Shown here in pieces: positions 7,873 through 16,933 of a stretch of 64,000 bases of DNA; the first letter of the stretch is position 1; each line of letters begins with the position of its first letter. Source of the DNA: Methyloceanibacter sp. wino2 (GTDB lineage: Bacteria; Pseudomonadota; Alphaproteobacteria; Rhizobiales; Methyloligellaceae); NCBI RefSeq assembly GCF_003071365.1, contig NZ_CP028960.1, forward strand, positions 3,082,501 through 3,146,500. The letters are read 5' to 3'. The notes under the pieces were generated by a model. The model saw only the letters and a program-made list of their open reading frames with translations, made no database searches and was not told the origin of the DNA. Both the position numbers and the translations under genes were made by a program.

Positions 7873-10347
7873 CTAGCCGCTGGCCAGCCGCCGCTGATCG
7901 TCGGATAGGTCGTTGGGGCTGTCGGCGGGCACCTCCGGCGGGCTCAAGGCAGCAGCCAGGGCATCGTCTACCGTCGACATCCAGACGAACTTGACCGCCT
8001 CGCGAGCGGCTTCCGGAATATCCTCGAAGTCCCGGCGATTGCGTTCGGGCAGCATCACGGTCTTGATCCCGGCGCGCACGGCCGCGAGCACCTTGTTCTT
8101 CACCCCGCCGATCGGCAGCACGAGGCCGCGCAGCGAGATTTCGCCGGTCATGGCGATGTCGCTCCGAACCGTCCGCCCGGTGAAGAGCGAGGTGAGGGCG
8201 ATGAACATGGCCACGCCCGCACTCGGCCCGTCTTTGGGAATGGCGCCTGCCGGGACGTGCAGATGGATATCCGACGTGTCGAACACGCTCTGCTCGATGC
8301 CGAGATGTCCTGCCCGGACTTTCAGAAGAGATAGAGCGGCTTGCGCGCTTTCCTTCATGACGTCTCCGAGCTGGCCGGTCAGGATGAGCCGGCCCTTGCC
8401 GGGCACTTTCGTGCACTCGATGAAGAGGATATCGCCACCCGTTGGCGTCCAGGCGAGCCCCGTGGCAACGCCGGGCACGGATGTGCGCATCGCGACCTCG
8501 TTGTCGACCTTGCGGGCGCCCAAGATGCCGTGGAGGTCGTCCACGTCGATGCGCATGCGCGACTGGCCGCCTTCGGCGATCTGCATGGCCACGTGACGGC
8601 AGACGGCGCCGATCTCGCGCTCGAGATTGCGGACGCCCGCCTCGCGGGTGTAGCCGTCGATGATCGTGCGCAGCGCCTCTTCGGTGATCTCGCACTGCTC
8701 CGGGCTGAGACCGCTTGCCTCCAGCTGTCGCTTGACCAGATAGCGCTTGGCGATCTCGACCTTCTCGTCCTCGGTGTAGCCGGGGATCTCGATGACCTCC
8801 ATGCGGTCGCGCAAGGGTGCCGGTATCTGGTCGAGCACGTTCGCGGTGCCGATGAACATCACCTTCGACAGGTCGAACGGAACACCCAGATAGTTGTCGC
8901 GGAACGTGCTGTTCTGCGCAGGATCCAGGACCTCGAGCAGCGCTGCGGACGGGTCGCCGTGGAAGCTGGCGCTCAGCTTGTCCATCTCGTCGAGCATGAA
9001 GACGGGATTGCGCGTCTCGGCCTTGCGCAGCGCCTGCACAATATTACCGGGCAGGGCACCCACATAGGTGCGCCGGTGACCGCGGATCTCCGCTTCGTCA
9101 TGCACGCCGCCAAGGCTGATCCGTCCGAACTGGCGGCCCATGGCGCGCGCGATCGACTGGCCGAGCGAGGTCTTGCCGACGCCGGGCGGGCCGACGAAGC
9201 ACAGGATCGGGCTGTTGCCATCTGGGTTGAGCTTGCGGACCGCAAGGTACTCCAGGATCCGCTGTTTCACCTTCGGCAGGCCGTAGTGATCCTCGTCGAG
9301 GATCCGGCGCGCTTCGGCGATGTCGATGGTCTCCTTGGAGAGCTTCGACCAGGGCAGCTCGATCAGCCAATCCAGATAGGTGCGGATCATGCCGTGCTCG
9401 GCGGACGCCTCGGGCATGCGCTCCAGACGGCGCAGTTCCTTCTTGGCCTGCGTCTCCGCTTCCTCCGACATCTCGGCCTTGTCGATGGACTCGCGCAGCT
9501 CGGCGATCTCGGCTTCGCCGTCTTCGCCTTCGCCAAGCTCCTTTTGGATCTGGCGAAGCTGCTCGCGCAGGATGTGTTCGCGCTGGCGGCCGGACAGGGA
9601 CTCTTGCGTCTGCTCGCCGATCTGCTTCGACAGGCGCAGGACCTCGATCTGCTGCACGAGTTCGCGCAGCACTTTGTCGATGCGGTCGGACACGTCGAAC
9701 GTCTCGAGAATGCCCTGCTTCTCCGGCGGGCTGATATCCATCACGTTGGCGATGAAGTCGGCCAGCATGGAGGGCGACTCGATCTGCTCCAGGGCGCCGC
9801 CCAGTTCGTCCGGCGCATTGGGCAGGAGCGACAGGGCCTCTCGCGCGCGTTCGCGCAGCTGATGGACCCGGGCCGCGAGCTCGGTCGAGAACACTTCGGA
9901 CCCGCCGATTTCCTCGATCCGCGCCGCAAGGAACGGGTATCCGTCGAGGATCTCCAGAACCTTGAAGCGGTTCATGCCGCGCACGACGAGGTGATGCGCG
10001 CCGTCAGGCGACGTCACATAGCGCATGATCTCGGCGATGGTGCCGACACGGTTCAACTGGTCGGGGCCCGGCGCGTCGGCGCTCGGGTCGCTCTGCAGCA
10101 GCACGCCGACGGGCTTGCCGGCTTGCGCGGCCGCTTGCGCACCGGCGACGGTCTGGGGGCGCCCAACCATCAGGGGGGCGACCACGCCCGGAAACAGCAC
10201 CGCGTTGCGCGTCGGCAGCAGAATGACCGCATCGTTCGGCAGCTCGGGAAAGGCCGACTCTTCCGGTCCCGTGGTGGTCTGGGACTCGGTGGTCTCCTCG
10301 GTCTTCTGCAGACTTTCGGTGGTCAGATTTTGGTCTTGCTCATTCAT
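7873..10347 (-). CDS. lon: Lon, ATP-dependent serine protease
   Basis: About 824 residues: an N-terminal substrate-recognition domain ([20 protein letters not shown], about 43-62), a helical coiled-coil region (about 220-330), an AAA+ module with Walker A GPPGVGKT (386-393), and a C-terminal protease domain. The catalytic Ser is in PKDGPSAG (about 709) and the partner Lys in GGVKNK (about 752). Lon degrades misfolded proteins and short-lived regulators in the cytoplasm. A GTG three codons upstream (10356) is an alternative start; the ATG at 10347 has GAAG about 8 bases before it. It follows the Hsp20 gene by 22 bases, which suggests a heat-shock co-transcribed pair. Confidence 0.96.
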   Translation of the reverse strand: MNEQDQNLTTESLQKTEETTESQTTTGPEESAFPELPNDAVILLPTRNAVLFPGVVAPLMVGRPQTVAGAQAAAQAGKPVGVLLQSDPSADAPGPDQLNRVGTIAEIMRYVTSPDGAHHLVVRGMNRFKVLEILDGYPFLAARIEEIGGSEVFSTELAARVHQLRERAREALSLLPNAPDELGGALEQIESPSMLADFIANVMDISPPEKQGILETFDVSDRIDKVLRELVQQIEVLRLSKQIGEQTQESLSGRQREHILREQLRQIQKELGEGEDGEAEIAELRESIDKAEMSEEAETQAKKELRRLERMPEASAEHGMIRTYLDWLIELPWSKLSKETIDIAEARRILDEDHYGLPKVKQRILEYLAVRKLNPDGNSPILCFVGPPGVGKTSLGQSIARAMGRQFGRISLGGVHDEAEIRGHRRTYVGALPGNIVQALRKAETRNPVFMLDEMDKLSASFHGDPSAALLEVLDPAQNSTFRDNYLGVPFDLSKVMFIGTANVLDQIPAPLRDRMEVIEIPGYTEDEKVEIAKRYLVKRQLEASGLSPEQCEITEEALRTIIDGYTREAGVRNLEREIGAVCRHVAMQIAEGGQSRMRIDVDDLHGILGARKVDNEVAMRTSVPGVATGLAWTPTGGDILFIECTKVPGKGRLILTGQLGDVMKESAQAALSLLKVRAGHLGIEQSVFDTSDIHLHVPAGAIPKDGPSAGVAMFIALTSLFTGRTVRSDIAMTGEISLRGLVLPIGGVKNKVLAAVRAGIKTVMLPERNRRDFEDIPEAAREAVKFVWMSTVDDALAAALSPPEVPADSPNDLSDDQRRLASG

Positions 10348-10369
10348 GATGTGCACTTCAGTGATTGGG

Positions 10370-10777
10370 TTAGCCTGCCTTCGTAAAGATCAGTTTCAGA
10401 CATCCATTTTCGAGTTCTTTGCCGATGAGCCTCAGACGGCTCGAAATGGCGATGCGCCGCTCGAAGCGGCCGTAGGGAATCTCGAGCCGGACGATATTGG
10501 CGCCGCGCCCCGCGGCCGGAATGGCCCGGACGCCTGTGACGATCAACGTCGTGCCTTCGATTTCGGCCCGGACGGCCTCGGGGCGGACCCCCGGCAGCGC
10601 CGTGATCACGGTCACCTCGCGCTCGGTCTCGAAAATATCGACCGGCGGTTCCCAACAGGCGCTACCGGCGGCGCTCGACGGCCCGAAAAACTGCCGTTGG
10701 AGTTGCTCGGCCTGTTTGAGCATCGCGCAGGCCTCGGCGAACATCCGCGCGGTTGGATCGGACTTGGGATCACGCAT
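10370..10777 (-). CDS. Hsp20/alpha-crystallin small heat-shock protein
   Basis: A 135-residue chaperone holding aggregation-prone proteins. The alpha-crystallin domain begins with WEPPVDIFETEREVTVITAL, continues with LPGVRPEAVRAEIEGTTLIV, and ends with the strand region GRFERRIAISSRL (about residues 45-130). The usual I-x-I tail motif is not obvious; the protein ends LKLIFTKAG, so oligomer assembly may differ. It is the first gene of an apparent hsp20-lon unit. A leader hairpin (10816-10835) precedes it. Confidence 0.88.
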   Translation of the reverse strand: MRDPKSDPTARMFAEACAMLKQAEQLQRQFFGPSSAAGSACWEPPVDIFETEREVTVITALPGVRPEAVRAEIEGTTLIVTGVRAIPAAGRGANIVRLEIPYGRFERRIAISSRLRLIGKELENGCLKLIFTKAG

Positions 10778-10815
10778 TCATAGTCTCGTTTCGAACTTCG
10801 GTCGTCTTCAGTTCC

Positions 10816-10835
10816 GGCGGCATTCGTCTGCCGCC
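10816..10835 (-). promoter_or_regulatory. Leader hairpin upstream of hsp20, possible thermosensor
   Basis: On the minus strand GGCGGCA and TGCCGCC form a perfect 7-bp stem with a 6-base loop about 40 bases before the hsp20 start codon. Further upstream, CTTGAC (complement of 10910-10915) resembles a -35 element of heat-shock sigma promoters, but the matching -10 is poor. Alphaproteobacterial small heat-shock genes often have ROSE-type RNA thermometers. This hairpin does not visibly cover the ribosome site, so that role is only a possibility. Nothing else is seen in 10778-11074. Confidence 0.3.
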
Positions 10836-11074
10836 GCCTCGCATATCGTCGGCCTTCAATTTCGGCCGCGAAAGTTATGATCCAGAGCAAAGCCGGGGGA
10901 CGGCGACAGGTCAAGCCGCTGGCGACGGCTCGGGTGGGGAGCCTTTATTTGGGGTTTGCGGCGCTGCACAACAAGAGCAGCGGCACAATGCGGGCATCCG
11001 GCCAGGGGCCGCGCGTTTCGGGCAAGGCCGCGCGCGTCTGCTCATCGCACTTTGCGGCGATCGATGGAGCGATC

Positions 11075-11917
11075 CTATTTGGCGACGATGAAGGTCGTGC
11101 GGTCGAGCCCGGTATTGCCCGTGCGCGGATTGTGCGCATAGACGGTCACGTCGTAGAGGCCCGGCGCCGTCACCGGCACGCTGCCGGCGAATTGGCTCGC
11201 CTCGCCGCCAAAGGCAAGGTCGATCGGGTCGAGCTTCTCGCCGTTATGGGTGACGAGCGCTTTGACTTCGAGCTCGTCCGCATCCCACAAGCCGCCCGGC
11301 GTGATGGGGCAGCCACACATGAGGCTGACATTGGCGCGCAGATCGATCTTGTCCATCTGTCCGGAAAGCTTCACATGCGCGGGCGGGTCGAGCACGTCCA
11401 CCACGTAGCCCGGCAGCTCGACGCGCCAGCCATCGCCTCCGGTGATGTCTTTTCCCGGCACCACCCATTGGGTGACGGTCACGCGGTTCGCGCTTTGGCG
11501 CTGGGCAAGGGGACCGAACACCTCGACCTCGACCAGGCGCGGCTCCTCGATATCGATGGTGGCGTCGAACTTGGCGGCGCCCTCGCTCGAGAGCGTGGCG
11601 CGGCGTCCGCCGTCCTCATGCATGATGCGGCCGGTATCGCCCGTGCCGCCTTCGGTCACGCCCTCGGCCAGGATCTTGCCGGTGTCGGCGTCGCGCACGA
11701 TGACCCGGGCGCCGCCCATGCTGGAGCCAACGAACTTGGCATCCTTGCTCAGCACGCGAACGGTGATGTCGGTGGGTTCGGCGCTGGCGACGCGCGGCGC
11801 GAACACGATGATGGCAGCCGCGACGGCAAGTCCCAGCCCTGCGAGCAAAAGGACATGCGCAAGGCGAGGGGTCGTGGTGCGTGACAAGGACTTAGGTGAG
11901 GCGTGATGAAGCGACAT
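11075..11917 (-). CDS. Exported protein of unknown function with MCGCP motif
   Basis: A 280-residue protein with an N-terminal membrane/signal segment (HVLLLAGLGLAVAAAIIVFA, then RVASAEPTD), so it is periplasmic or anchored. The mature part looks all-beta, with repeated V-x-V strands. It contains LSLxCGC-like SLMCGCPITPGGLWDADELE near residues 205-224, then a final Ig-like segment (PVTAPGLYDVTVYAHNPRTG). The Cys pair may bind a metal or form a disulfide. The ATG at 11917 has GGGAG 6 bases upstream and replaces a longer frame from 11956. Neighbours on the same strand are fecR-like and hsp20 genes. No function is assigned. Confidence 0.6.
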   Translation of the reverse strand: MSLHHASPKSLSRTTTPRLAHVLLLAGLGLAVAAAIIVFAPRVASAEPTDITVRVLSKDAKFVGSSMGGARVIVRDADTGKILAEGVTEGGTGDTGRIMHEDGGRRATLSSEGAAKFDATIDIEEPRLVEVEVFGPLAQRQSANRVTVTQWVVPGKDITGGDGWRVELPGYVVDVLDPPAHVKLSGQMDKIDLRANVSLMCGCPITPGGLWDADELEVKALVTHNGEKLDPIDLAFGGEASQFAGSVPVTAPGLYDVTVYAHNPRTGNTGLDRTTFIVAK

Positions 11918-12073
11918 CGGAACTCCCGGGAAGGCCGGCTTGGCAGGAAGGGGCAAGCCCGTCCCCTGAAAATGGGGACGGACGGGGAGACCTTAAAGGG
12001 TCCGCATGACACGCAGACATGACACGCGGATACTTGGCCAAGAGAGCGAGCTTCGCGGCTCGCGGAGCGCTGC

Positions 12074-13006
12074 TTAGCAGTTGGCGCAGGTGTACCCGGG
12101 AGAAGTATAGAGCGGTGTCTGCGTCACGCTCGGCGGTTTGGGCACGCGTACGGGAGGGGTGAGGGGCGTGTGCGGCCGATGGACGTCAGGCACGCGCACC
12201 TTCGGCTCCGGCACGCGGTGCAGCTTGATCGGGCGGGCGTCGTAGAACTGGTCGCGGATGAACGGCTTATCCGGGAAACGGCCGGTCGGCTGGATGCCGT
12301 AATAGAACGGCCATGGGTTCCCCTTCGTCTTGTAGACCTTGGCGGCGGTGCCGCCGGAGATCGCGGCCAGGATGAGATTGGTATCCGTCTGGGTGGTGCG
12401 CCGGATGATGGGCGGGCCCGAATTGCCGATCGCGAACAAATTGCCGCTGTGCTTGATGGTATAGCGGCGTCCTTTGCGGTTCAGCGCCAGATAGTCGCCG
12501 AAGACGAAGGCGAACACCGCCTGGTTGGAGCTGTTCACGATGCCCTGGAAGATGCCGCCGCGCACGGTCAGCTCGCCGGCGGGTGTCTTGACCTTCACGG
12601 CGGGCTCCTGCTTCGAGAGCTTCCCGCCGACAAAGCGCAGGGCGCCCTTCGAGAGCGTGGCGGTCATCTCGCCCGTGCCCTTGTGCGGGTTGTAGACGAA
12701 CTTGTCGATGAGGAGGCTCGAGCGGGGGCCGACGGTGAAAGTGGAGCCGTCGACCAGGAGCACCTGCACGACGCCGGAGTCCGACGTGGTGATCCGTTCG
12801 TTGTAGAAAACCGACTTGCCGATCTTGAGGGTTCGCGTGCCCGCGCCGGGCGGCGTACTGGTGGCTTTCGGGGTGACGGCGGAAGCGACGCCGACGCGAT
12901 CGGCGGCTTCTGCGGTGGCGTCCATACCGGATAGGGGCAGGACCGAGAGAACCGAGCTTGCGACAATCGCGGTCGCCCTCGGTGTGAGGCTAATCGAAGC
13001 GAGCAT
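12074..13006 (-). CDS. Secreted FecR-domain protein with proline-rich tail
   Basis: A 310-residue protein: signal peptide cut near residue 35 (MDATAEAADRVGVA), then a FecR domain of about residues 55-165 with FYNERITTSDSGVVQVLLVD and FTVGPRSSLLIDKFVYNP. A conserved-looking FGDYLALNRKGRRYTIKHSG segment follows. The C-terminal tail (about 235-310) is rich in Pro, Val and Arg and ends CANC. FecR domains are best known as periplasmic sensors on anti-sigma factors. Here there is no anti-sigma N-terminus and no neighbouring sigma factor or TonB receptor. It shares the mature N-terminal motif VGVAxAVxP with the two larger paralogues upstream but has no barrel domain. Confidence 0.8.
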   Translation of the reverse strand: MLASISLTPRATAIVASSVLSVLPLSGMDATAEAADRVGVASAVTPKATSTPPGAGTRTLKIGKSVFYNERITTSDSGVVQVLLVDGSTFTVGPRSSLLIDKFVYNPHKGTGEMTATLSKGALRFVGGKLSKQEPAVKVKTPAGELTVRGGIFQGIVNSSNQAVFAFVFGDYLALNRKGRRYTIKHSGNLFAIGNSGPPIIRRTTQTDTNLILAAISGGTAAKVYKTKGNPWPFYYGIQPTGRFPDKPFIRDQFYDARPIKLHRVPEPKVRVPDVHRPHTPLTPPVRVPKPPSVTQTPLYTSPGYTCANC

Positions 13007-13083
13007 GAAGACCTGTCCCGTCCCGTTGGTGTCGAATGCCGTGGGCCACGCAAGGCGTTGGCAAGCCGGTCATGTGGGGACAG

Positions 13084-13105
13084 AAAAAGGCAGAGCAACC
13101 TCTGC
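13084..13105 (-). terminator. Intrinsic terminator downstream of the FecR-barrel gene
   Basis: On the minus strand GCAGAG (complement of 13100-13105) and CTCTGC (complement of 13090-13095) form a 6-bp stem with a GTTG loop. C and then five T (13084-13088) follow. It lies about 160 bases past the stop codon of the gene ending at 13266. It probably separates that unit from the solo FecR gene that starts at 13006. Confidence 0.6.
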
Positions 13106-13265
13106 GCGAAATCGCCAAAACTTCCGAGACGCAGCGGAATCCGGCGCCGAAATGTGGCGACGAAAACGCTCAAACGACGCTTTTTGAGGGGGTGCGGAGG
13201 GATTTGTCAGCAGTCGAGCAAGGAAGGCGAACGGCGGCAGTCCGTAGAAGCAGGGCTAACGAGGA

Positions 13266-15137
13266 CTACCGCTGAGCGCCCGCGTAGATGCCGTTGGCCC
13301 GCCATCTGTCGTTCGCCTGACGGACATCGAAGTTTCCGATGACGCCCTTGGGTGTCTTGTCTATCCCCTGGAATCCGACGAATGAGCCGTTCGCAGTGCC
13401 GGCAATCGATTTGGCAAGATTGTTCCGATTGACGTGGCCGACGATACCGGTGAAGCCGGAAGTCCCTGGCGCATTCACCAGCTTGCCGCCGAAGTTGCGG
13501 TTATCGAAGTTTTTGACTGAGAAGTCACCACTGCGTTTAGCGAACTGCCAGTCAAGGGTCATGTCCCCGGTAGCGATGTACTGGTTCCAAGTCCCTTTCT
13601 TGAGTTTGGCGACCGTGCCAACTGCGCTGCCTTCGTAAGATGCGCTTGCTTGGAGCTGCTGGAGCTTATCGATATTCGCTTCGGGAACGACATTCCCCGC
13701 GACCCACCAACCACCCATCTTGTCCACATTGGAGCCATAGGTGACGTCAGACGCCCAGGTGCCGAACTTTATGAATTCGCACTCATTGCAGAGGACCGAA
13801 CCTGGAATGCTGATCAGGTTGCCGGAGTGGGAGACTTCGGAGAAGTTCTCAACATTTTGGGACTGTTCGAAGTGTCCCTGCCAAGGCCATCGGCCTGTTC
13901 GCACCCACTCCTCATTCCATGTCTTCCTAACGACGTTTGACGTTCCGTCGTTTCCGAACGCCAGGAACGTATTGTCATCAATGTAGGCTTCTGCCTGTCC
14001 GGCGAAGCCCAGATTGAATGTGGTCGTCTGTCTCGGGACTGGCTCCCAGTTAACAATTGTGAGGCCCCGGTGGTCGTTGACCTGAATTGCCCCGGTAACC
14101 GTGTTTGCCTTGGGGTCAAGCTTCACGTTTGCAGTACCATCGTAGAGAGAGATTGGCTCTCCACTTCCGTTGTCTCCTGTTTGTAGAAAGCCGGACGCAT
14201 GGCCGTTAAACGTTCCTCCGGTCTTGACCACTGTCGGCGTCTCGGTGTTGTCGATGGCCGGCGGCGGGGTGATGACCTTCGGCATAGGCACTGGATCAGT
14301 CTTCAACTGCTCCAGCCGAATGAGCTGTTTGGTGATCTCCGTCTGGATCTGTGTGGTGGTGACATTGCTTATCGTGTCACTCGCCGCGTTCGCGACGTTG
14401 TCCGCCTGCTGGCCGGATTGCTGCGCGGTGCTGTTGGGATTCTGCGACCCGCTATCGCCGCCGCCGCCCGATGAGGACGACGTGGTCGTGGCCGGGCTCG
14501 AAAGCGCCTGCATGAAGACGTTGGTATCCTCGGCCGTGGTGGGGCGGACGTTGCCGGTGCCGCTCGACATATCGAGCGTATACCCGGGCTGATAGACCGT
14601 TTGCGTTCGCCCGTTCCGGCCTTGCATCGACATCGAGTGGCCGTAGAGGAAGGAATAGATCTTCTTCTGCGTGTTGCCCTGGAACATGCCGCCGCGAATG
14701 GCGAGCGCGCCCGACGGCGTGTTCACCTTCACGCCGCCCGCGTTCTTCGACAGCTTGCCGCCGATGAAGCGCATGGAACCCTTGGAGAAGGTGGCGACCA
14801 GTTCGCCCGTCTTCTTGTTCGGGTCGTAGACGAACTTGTCGATGACGAGGTTGGAGTTGGGGCCGACCGTGAAGGTGGAGCCGTCCACCAGCAGCACCTG
14901 CACGAGCCCTTGCGCCGTGGTCTCGATGCGCTCGTTGTAGAAGATCGACTTGCCGATATTCAGCTGCTTGTTGGGCACGCCGGAGAGCGACGAAAAGGCG
15001 TCCGGATTGACGGCCGCTGCGACGCCGACCTTGGCGGCGTAGGCGGGGGCGGACAGGGCAAGGCCAACGCCCGCGCTACAGAGCAGCGCGATCGCCACGG
15101 CGCCGCGCGGCAGCGTCAAGTGACCGTTTCTGACCAT
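13266..15137 (-). CDS. FecR domain plus C-terminal TbpB/hemophilin-like barrel, secreted
   Basis: A 623-residue protein: signal peptide to about residue 34 (ending APAYA); FecR domain about 50-165 (FYNERIETTAQGLVQVLLVD, VYDPNKKTGE); Ser/Gly/Gln-rich linker about 215-260; short Pro-rich stretch near 283-294; and a beta-rich C-terminal domain from about 305. The last domain has CNEC (450-453) followed by FIKFGTW, then GGWWVAGN, a strand pair SYEGSAVGTV, and the ending NGSFVGFQG...GVIGNFDV...WRANGIYAGAQR. That ending pattern resembles the handle/barrel halves of TbpB and other Slam-exported proteins. No lipobox is present, so it is not a lipoprotein. It is the last gene after a Slam-like gene and a paralogue. 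The cargo function (metal, haem or adhesion) is unknown. Confidence 0.7.
   Translation of the reverse strand: MVRNGHLTLPRGAVAIALLCSAGVGLALSAPAYAAKVGVAAAVNPDAFSSLSGVPNKQLNIGKSIFYNERIETTAQGLVQVLLVDGSTFTVGPNSNLVIDKFVYDPNKKTGELVATFSKGSMRFIGGKLSKNAGGVKVNTPSGALAIRGGMFQGNTQKKIYSFLYGHSMSMQGRNGRTQTVYQPGYTLDMSSGTGNVRPTTAEDTNVFMQALSSPATTTSSSSGGGGDSGSQNPNSTAQQSGQQADNVANAASDTISNVTTTQIQTEITKQLIRLEQLKTDPVPMPKVITPPPAIDNTETPTVVKTGGTFNGHASGFLQTGDNGSGEPISLYDGTANVKLDPKANTVTGAIQVNDHRGLTIVNWEPVPRQTTTFNLGFAGQAEAYIDDNTFLAFGNDGTSNVVRKTWNEEWVRTGRWPWQGHFEQSQNVENFSEVSHSGNLISIPGSVLCNECEFIKFGTWASDVTYGSNVDKMGGWWVAGNVVPEANIDKLQQLQASASYEGSAVGTVAKLKKGTWNQYIATGDMTLDWQFAKRSGDFSVKNFDNRNFGGKLVNAPGTSGFTGIVGHVNRNNLAKSIAGTANGSFVGFQGIDKTPKGVIGNFDVRQANDRWRANGIYAGAQR
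14754..14957. repeat. Diverged direct repeat, FecR-coding copy 1
   Basis: This 204-base segment lies inside the FecR-domain region of the 623-residue gene. It aligns without gaps to 16588-16791 at roughly 80 percent identity by eye. The match covers the codons for NERI through FIGGK and shows that the two genes arose by duplication. Confidence 0.75.
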
Positions 15138-15276
15138 CCCTCAAGCCTCTTCTACAAGCCGTAGAGAAGAGAAATTCCGATTATTGATATAGCACAGTTT
15201 TGCCGGGTTTCATTGTCCAATCGCGCCAATAGAGCGGATCGGCGACAAGATACGGAAGGACTTTAGCTGAAACGAT

Positions 15277-16932
15277 CTAACGCTTTGCAGCAGCACCAAA
15301 AATACCGGTTGCACGGTAGTAGTTGTTCATGTCTTTGACGCCCCAGTTGCCAATGACGCCGGCAGCCGGGCGCCGTCCGTCGGTCACGAAGGAGCCGAAG
15401 GCGCCGCCCGAAACGGGAATCTGTCCTGCCATGCCGCTGATGTCTCCGGAGAAGCGATTCACGCTCCCCGGTGTGGACATCGTGCCGGAGACGTTCAGCG
15501 TCGGCGGGGTGTAATTCGGCAAGGGCGACGAAATGGCTTTGAAGTCGGAGATCGAGAGCTGGCCCGAGCGTTTGGCGAAGCTCCAGCTCATGTCGAGATC
15601 GCCGCGGCCTTCGACCTGCGCGCCGTCCAGATTGTAGTCGAGGATCGTGCCCCGGGCGGTTCCGGAATAGGTCGCGGTACCCGTCGTCGGCAGGTCCTTG
15701 AACGCGGTGACTGCGCCGCCAACCCACCAGCCATTGTTGATGTCTTCCTGCATGGCGTAGGGGTCGTTCGGGTAAGAGCTGTATTTGTAGTCTGCGTTGA
15801 AGGTGCCCCATTCGATGAAGTTGCAGCCGGGACACATCACTTGCGTTCGCCGTTCGGCCCCACCGGTCGGGTCGGTCACGTAAAGCGGATTGCCGCTGGA
15901 GTCGATGAGTTGCAGGCTCGACAGTGTCCAGTTGTTGTTGGAGACCGGGCTGAACTTGAAGATACCGTGGCTTGGTCCGAATTGTTGCGAGGACCCCTCG
16001 ACGTTGCGCAGCGTCAGGGTGATGACGTCGGAGTTCTCATTGTAATCGAAGTCGGTCGAGTACTTGCTCCCGACGGTGGTGTAATTGCCGTAGTCGTCGT
16101 GCGCGATGCCGCTCCCATAGCCACCGATCGTGAAGTCGATGCTCGTCTCCTCGAGCTGCTCGACAGTCGTCTGCTGCAACGCGAGCAGCTGCTGCAGGAT
16201 TTCGTCGCTGATCCGCGTGCCGGTGGCGTCGATGATCATCTGCTGGAAGTCTTGCGGCAGGATCACGAAGTTCTGCGGCGGGGGCTGGTTGTCCGTGCCG
16301 GTGCCGGTGGTGCTTACCGTACTGTTGGTCAGGCTGGCCAGGACCGTCTGGATGTCGGCCGCGGTCGTCGGCCGGATCGTCGGCACGCCGCTGCTGAGGT
16401 CGAGCGTGTAGCCGGGCTGGTAGACCGTGTAGACCTTCCCGCTCTTGCTCTTGAACACCATCTCGTTGCCGAAGAGGAACGAGAAGATGGTGCCCCGCGA
16501 GGTAATCGCGCCCTGGGCCATGCCGCCGCGGATGGCGAGGCTGCCATCCGGCGTGTTGACGGTCACGCCGCCGGGGTTCTTCGAGATCTTGCCGCCGATG
16601 AAACGCATCGAGCCCTTCGAGAAGGACGTGACGATCTCGCCGGTCTTCTTGTTGGGGTCGTAGACGAACTTGTCGATGACGACGTTGGAGTTCTTGCCGA
16701 CGGTGAAGGTAGAGCCGTCCACGAGCAGAACCTGAACCACGCCTTTGGCGTCGGTGCTGATCCTCTCGTTGTAGAAGATCGATTTGCCGATGCGGATTTC
16801 CTTGCCGCCGGAAAAAGCGTCCGGATTGACCGCGGCCGCCACGCCAACCTTGTTCGCGGCGGCGTCCGTTGGCGCACCGAGAGCAGCCGCGCCGAGTGCG
16901 ATGAACGCTACGACTGCGCGTACGGCACCCAC
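15277..16932 (-). CDS. FecR domain plus C-terminal TbpB/hemophilin-like barrel, secreted (paralogue)
   Basis: A 551-residue paralogue of the following gene. It has a signal peptide (about 1-26), a FecR domain about 45-155 (FYNERISTDAKGVVQVLLVD, VYDPNKKTGE), a linker with a QQLLALQQTTVEQLEE helix (about 247-262), and a C-terminal beta domain from about 270. The C-terminal part repeats the partner's landmarks in order: CPGC (367-370) then NFIEWGTF, GWWVGGAV, TYSGTARGT, GGAFGSFVTDG, GVIGNWGVKD and YYRATGIFGAAAKR. The GTG start at 16932 follows the stop of the Slam-like gene by one base, with AGAGG about 9 bases before it, so the two are translationally coupled. There is no lipobox. This gene and its paralogue are the likely cargo of that outer-membrane protein. 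Confidence 0.7.
   Translation of the reverse strand: MGAVRAVVAFIALGAAALGAPTDAAANKVGVAAAVNPDAFSGGKEIRIGKSIFYNERISTDAKGVVQVLLVDGSTFTVGKNSNVVIDKFVYDPNKKTGEIVTSFSKGSMRFIGGKISKNPGGVTVNTPDGSLAIRGGMAQGAITSRGTIFSFLFGNEMVFKSKSGKVYTVYQPGYTLDLSSGVPTIRPTTAADIQTVLASLTNSTVSTTGTGTDNQPPPQNFVILPQDFQQMIIDATGTRISDEILQQLLALQQTTVEQLEETSIDFTIGGYGSGIAHDDYGNYTTVGSKYSTDFDYNENSDVITLTLRNVEGSSQQFGPSHGIFKFSPVSNNNWTLSSLQLIDSSGNPLYVTDPTGGAERRTQVMCPGCNFIEWGTFNADYKYSSYPNDPYAMQEDINNGWWVGGAVTAFKDLPTTGTATYSGTARGTILDYNLDGAQVEGRGDLDMSWSFAKRSGQLSISDFKAISSPLPNYTPPTLNVSGTMSTPGSVNRFSGDISGMAGQIPVSGGAFGSFVTDGRRPAAGVIGNWGVKDMNNYYRATGIFGAAAKR
16588..16791. repeat. Diverged direct repeat, FecR-coding copy 2
   Basis: Partner of 14754-14957, with a constant offset of 1834 bases and no gaps. 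It is within the FecR domain of the 551-residue gene. Differences are mostly at third codon positions, as expected for an old duplication kept under selection. Confidence 0.75.
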
Positions 16933-16933
16933 G

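Noticed and set aside
8341-10386. A 681-codon open frame on the plus strand opposite lon
   Set aside because: It is antisense to the well-conserved lon gene, and its protein is Leu/Arg/Ala-rich without any motif. It is a by-product of high GC codon use.
10877-11884. A 335-codon plus-strand frame
   Set aside because: It lies opposite the exported-protein gene at 11075-11917, which has a signal peptide and ribosome site. The plus-strand product looks random.
12074-16932. Iron-responsive sigma/anti-sigma system around the FecR genes
   Set aside because: No ECF sigma gene, no TonB receptor, and the FecR-domain proteins have signal peptides with no cytoplasmic anti-sigma part.
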